A stretch of DNA of 22,472 nucleotides from Nemertoderma westbladi (taxonomy: Eukaryota > Xenacoelomorpha > Nemertodermatida > Nemertodermatidae): NCBI GenBank assembly GCA_032718475.1, contig JAUCBJ010003585.1:1-22472 (forward strand). The letters are read 5' to 3'. The position numbers and the translations under genes are program-made. The notes under the pieces were generated by a model, which did not search any database, was not told the DNA's origin, and was given only the letters and a program-made list of their open reading frames with translations. This document shows, one piece after another, positions 18,424-22,472 of this stretch. Numbering within the stretch: the stretch's first letter is position 1; each line of letters opens with the position of its first letter.

Positions 18424-20124
18424 CGTATTGCATGGGGGAAAAAACGTATTTAGATAGATAATTTTTTTCAATATTCTCTGGACCCCGTATTAACCTCGCT
18501 GGCGCTCGGTAAATTAAATGCCATGTAATAATAGTGATTTTTATTTAAAAATAAATCAAAGTAAATGTATATATTGTGTTAATTAGTCAGAAATCAAGTG
18601 AAATCTATCTTGAATTCACCCTAAAGGTTACCTGGCTACAAATTGTTATCATTGTTACCAATCCAAACTAACCTTGCAGTAACCTTTTAGGCCTTTTCTG
18701 TGTTTCGTTTCGTTAAGCAGCTGAGATATTGGCAAAGAATACCGGAATTATTGTTCACTTGAGGCTATTTAGTATTTATTCTAGTTTAGCGGTGATCTAC
18801 AAAAAATGTCTGAATTAACATTTGAAAACAAAATACTTTCACTTCCTACTTTATGTCCGGCCGATTCAATAGCAAAGCTAGTGCAGGACTGGGCATTGCA
18901 CCATTTTTTATTACTAATTTTAGTCATAGAAATTATTATCATTTATAATTATTCTTAGTCGCTAAATAGCGATATTTGCTATAAAAGTTGTTTTTTTATT
19001 AATTTTTAGCGCCATAAAGTAAATTTTCATATAAAAACATTTTTTATGTTTTATTTTTCTACGGAAAGAGTGTAAATATTATTCCATGAAAAAAATGAAA
19101 CCAGATCTTCATATAAATATTAATAAATACGACGGAACTGAAGTGAAAATATTTATCTTATGATTTTAATTTACGTTTCTGATATTCTTGTGAGCATTAT
19201 CTGTTACTCAGGTGGTTAACCAACCAGGGTAGGGAGGGGGGGGGGGGGGGGGGGGGGATTTTAGAAATAAATATAAATCATTAATAAAGAAATATAAATA
19301 ATAAATTTTTTAAAATAATTATTGTGGAGTGATTTAATATTCAACAGTAAACCTGTGCTATTGACTTTTGTTTATTATTTTGGTTAGAATAACCTTGCCA
19401 TTCTAACCTGCTCCTTTCCCTTATTGATTAATGATATTAATTCGCCGAAATGCGATTTGCAGCCCCTCTGCCTCTGTGTTATCCCGATCGCTTAACACTA
19501 GACTAGTATCGTAGCAACCGTTATAACATTGTGCTAAACATCCGTTATTTACACAAACTTTGTAACATTATTGGTTTCTCTAACTCGTTCTACTAACTCC
19601 ATACATTTTCCATTGTCATTTATTTCCTCGTTATGTTTTTTTACCTTATATTTTCTCTCTCTGTCAATATTACATCATTGGTATTTGAACTATGGTGGAT
19701 ATTAAGATTGGTTGTATTATTATGTATCTCACTATGTACATATTATTAATATAGTAATTAATTAACTGATTAGTTATAGTTTTTATTACATTTTATCGAA
19801 AGTAGTTAGTTGTTAGTAAAGATACATCCATTATAATATATTTCGTTTTGGTATAAAAAAGTGTTTCTATCGTCTTATTTTGATCACAAACTGCTTCCTA
19901 AGCCCAAACCATAATCAAACTACCTTGAACCTTTATCATTAATCGTGGTTAGTTAATAAGTTTCGACTTTCAAACAAAACACGCGGATATTGCTATATGA
20001 AGTATTGTATACGTTGCCATAACTCTAATACAATATAAAAGCTCTTAATAACAGCAAATCATAAACAGTTTATATTACAGTACATGGAGTAAGGCCGCAG
20101 TTAGCAATTGTTGTCAAGTTTCCA
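18424..20124. other. Intergenic AT-rich DNA
   Basis: No ORF, RNA gene or classified mobile element recognised. It includes a 12-bp inverted pair (CTAAAGGTTAC near 18622, GTAACCTTTTAG near 18679) and the G run at 19236. Confidence 0.6.
19236..19257 (+). repeat. Poly(G) run of 22
   Basis: An uninterrupted G tract preceded by GGGTAGGGA. It is the second such run in the window and a candidate G-quadruplex. Length is error-prone in sequencing. Confidence 0.9.
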
Positions 20125-20316
20125 TCAACAATATTTAAAAGTCCTGTATTCGGTCTTGGTATCATTTACATCCTTAGCAGCCCTCCCCACTTTATTTAGT
20201 AGAAACTGTGCTGTGCATCTTTTATTTAGCGTATTCGAGAGCAGGGCGATGTCATCCGCAAAGTCGCTGTCTGTGACTAGTTGCCGGATATACTCCGTTC
20301 TTGTAGTGTGAATCAC
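20125..20316 (-). pseudogene. Reverse transcriptase fragment (non-LTR type), relic
   Basis: A 63-codon minus-strand segment contains DSDFADDIALLSNTL around residues 17-31, the catalytic box of a non-LTR reverse transcriptase, followed by helix-like sequence ending with KTEY. It differs clearly from the LINE at 13403-15025 (FADD with IALLSNTL against FYADD with TQLYLIF), so it comes from another family. No further domains are readable on either side, so it is an old, short relic. Confidence 0.6.
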
Positions 20317-22268
20317 AGATCTTCATCCCATAAATATTAAAAATAGTCACATTTAAATATATTAAATATAAAATTCATAAAATTATAATTTAAGAGGGCA
20401 AGACATGAAAAGTTGCTATCCAATATAGAATAGGCCTACCTCTAACCTACTAGGGGGGAGGCCAAGACGCCTTTAATACAGGCCATGCAGCCGAGATTTG
20501 TGCGAAATTAGCGTAGGCTGAAACTTTTACAATAGGCAATAGGCCTTTACTGTAATTCAAAGCTTATTATGGGTAGTCAGACAATGTTTGTATCTTATTA
20601 GTTGAAATATACTTTAGTAAACTATATTTTGTAATTTATTATCTTTGTACTAATATTTAGACATTTCAAATGGTTCGAAATGAAATAAATAAAATTATAT
20701 TTAATTACTATAATTAGCAATTAATACGACAAGGCGCGGCATTATTATATATAGTGACATGGGATGCCAAGTGGTGGTTCTAGCGACACGATGGTAGTGT
20801 AAGTTTAATGGTGGAGTTACATGATTGATTGATTACTTTATATTATTATTACCGGTCCGGTAGGTACTTTATATTCTCACTTTATCTTATCTATCAGGAA
20901 CTTTATGTTATTACTATATATACTATTTATATTTATTATTATTATATATTACGATTGCCTATCCAATATTCCCCACCACAAAGTGAAAAACACAACAATG
21001 GCCTTGAAACTATTTCTTCATTAATTAAATAATTAAGTAATAATCCTGTAAATTAATCTTAAACCAGAAAATTAAACGTGTGAATCCCCTGCAGAGAATT
21101 GTCTCAGTTTTAAAAAGTTGCATTATCAGATAAGTTAAAAGCACCGTCAACCTCATTCAAGCATCCGATATCAAATTTATACATTTCAAACGGAAAGTTT
21201 CCAAATTTAAAAACAAAGGATGGCCACCCGAACAAATAAGGGATCATAATGGGTAAGAGATAAGTCGCCAGTTTCTTTGGACGATCTACCCGGAATAAAC
21301 AGATAATTAAACCCATTCTTCGGAGCATTAAGAATTGAAACTTGTAGAAACCTTTATTAGTGTGCTGGTAATTGTTAAGATGGTTAAGATAGTTTTTGGT
21401 TATTTATGTACGGTATGCAAACTTTTTTCCAACCCAAAATACGATGTGAAATTAATCACCATCGCGAGTAACCATGTCCATTGTTCAGTTGTTATACCAC
21501 ATCGACAATAGAGGGTGTGGCGAGGCAGGCGTATGGAGAGGGGATGCCCAGGCCGTTAAAGGACGCCTTGGGGGAGGCCCATGTGGCTACAGTTAGTGCC
21601 ACCCGCTAAATAAAAAGAGTTAACGAAACATCTGGCTTCCCATCTCAACATTGTCCATCAAATTCAGGCACCGAATCGATACGAGACAAAAACAAATCTT
21701 CCCTTAGTTGGATGACAGCCAACTTCTTCCGTTCTACTTGTACTCATATCAGATTCATCTTCTAGGCTTATTTCAATCAACCTCGATCATTAATTTCGTA
21801 GTACAAGATAGACAACACCTTTAGGTGCCGATGAGTTATTATTTTATCGAGATTTACTGTAAATCTATTGGGGGGCTCAACTGAGTGCATCAATGTGATA
21901 AAGCTACAGAATTTAGCTGATAAAAATCACAATTGACAAACTACAGTAGGTTAGGTTCATTATCTTTAGGTCCATACCTCAATAATTTGTCGTGGGTGCA
22001 TATAAAGTTACCTCGCGGAGAGCCCCGAAAGTAGATTTTTGATGAGAATCTCCTTCGCTTCCTATATTTTGTCTGTTTTTTCTCCAATTTCCTTCAACAA
22101 TTTTTATTTTTTTGCCTCATTACATTTTTTGAATAGATATTGGAACTGTGTGACAACCCCGAGTGGCATATTTCAGTGGTACACGAGTCTTTGTGATATT
22201 TAGATACATCGTCAACAGAATGACATAGACGACAAATTAATTATTTGCCGATGTCGCAGTTATGATGT
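20317..22268. other. Intergenic DNA, no gene recognised
   Basis: AT-rich, with several TAGGCCTA-type words (about 20433, 20538) and short chance ORFs. A plus-strand stretch at about 21560-21607 can be read as DALGEAHVATVSATR then stop, followed by AAATAAAAAGAG; this resembles the C-terminal end and tail of some LINE ORFs but is too short to assign. Confidence 0.5.
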
Positions 22269-22472
22269 TTATTGAAACAGACACTTGTGCGCAGATCGCT
22301 TCGTAAGATCCACCAACAACTCCGTGTTTATCCAGGTCTGCTTCTCTTGCCGCAAAACCATAACTTCGGTAGTGAAAATCACATGGAGCTGGAGCTTGTC
22401 CATTGTTGTGTAAAATGCTAAGTCAGAGTGATTTGAGTAAATAGCCAGCCCTGAGTCTATGCTGACTGACAT
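22269..22472 (-). CDS. Unidentified ORF running off the right edge
   Basis: A minus-strand open frame of 67 codons enters from the right window edge and stops at TAA. The AATAAA formed by CAATAAACATC overlaps the stop codon and could serve as a poly(A) signal. The sequence has no recognisable motif. It could be the last exon of a neighbouring gene transcribed toward the host gene, or chance. Confidence 0.2.
   Translation of the reverse strand: MSVSIDSGLAIYSNHSDLAFYTTMDKLQLHVIFTTEVMVLRQEKQTWINTELLVDLTKRSAHKCLFQ

Noticed and set aside
8281-20861. Shared word TACCGGTCCGGT at 8281 and 20850
   Set aside because: The match does not extend beyond about 12 bp; such pairs are expected by chance in a window of this size.
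21110-21328. 72-codon minus-strand ORF
   Set aside because: No recognisable motif, no splice or promoter context, and of a length expected by chance.
21560-21615. End of a LINE ORF and tail (DALGEAHV.. then stop and AAATAAAAAG)
   Set aside because: Too short and without any upstream reverse transcriptase sequence on that strand; mentioned only as a weak resemblance.

Overview
The window looks like nuclear DNA from an invertebrate animal; I cannot name the phylum. It is AT-rich and holds a gene split by GT-AG introns, a CR1/L2-type LINE, what looks like a Polinton/Maverick-type element, minisatellites and long G runs. There is nothing prokaryotic in it: no operons and no CRISPR.

Layout. (1) 1-4728 is an intronic minisatellite of about 40-bp units, cut by the left window edge, with two higher-order repeat blocks near its right end. 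(2) 4792-17400 (+) is the 3' part of one host gene. Five coding exons can be assigned: 4792-5322, 5845-7416, 9015-10141, 10305-11059 and 16913-17400. All junctions have GT/AG ends and matching phases, and the lengths sum to 4473 nt (1490 codons plus stop). The encoded tail is low-complexity: Pro/Ser/Thr-rich, with two in-frame 30-bp minisatellites, a Lys/Arg-rich charged segment and a proline run. One short motif near the end of the third exon (KKKVSL..Y.KR) resembles the tail of KMT2E/SETD5-type SET proteins. That is my best but unproven guess, because the SET/PHD part would lie upstream.

(3) The last intron (11060-16912) is swollen by a nested transposon. A TIR element at 12368-16862 has 211/212-bp inverted repeats that start with AG, are about 99% identical, and are flanked by a 6-bp duplication (CAGTTT). 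These are hallmarks of Polintons, but the element is only 4.5 kb, or about 2.3 kb without its nested LINE. Its only recognisable gene is a broken C2H2 zinc-finger/acidic/coiled-coil ORF. A 5'-truncated CR1/L2-like LINE (about 12800-14980, minus strand) with an open 540-codon reverse transcriptase ORF sits inside it. The Polinton-like element itself landed in a small inverted-repeat element, 44 bp upstream of the last exon's splice acceptor.

(4) 17401-22472 is 3' UTR and intergenic DNA with no convincing gene. It holds a cluster of palindromes in a possible MITE (about 17900-18425), a 22-nt G run, a small reverse-transcriptase relic (20125-20316, minus) and an unidentified ORF running off the right edge.

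The two observations most worth following are the miniature Polinton-like element with its single cargo gene, and the intronic minisatellite in which nearly every unit carries a near-consensus 5' splice site, a 3' splice-site-like CAG and, in many units, a branch-point-like CTGAC on the sense strand of the host gene.
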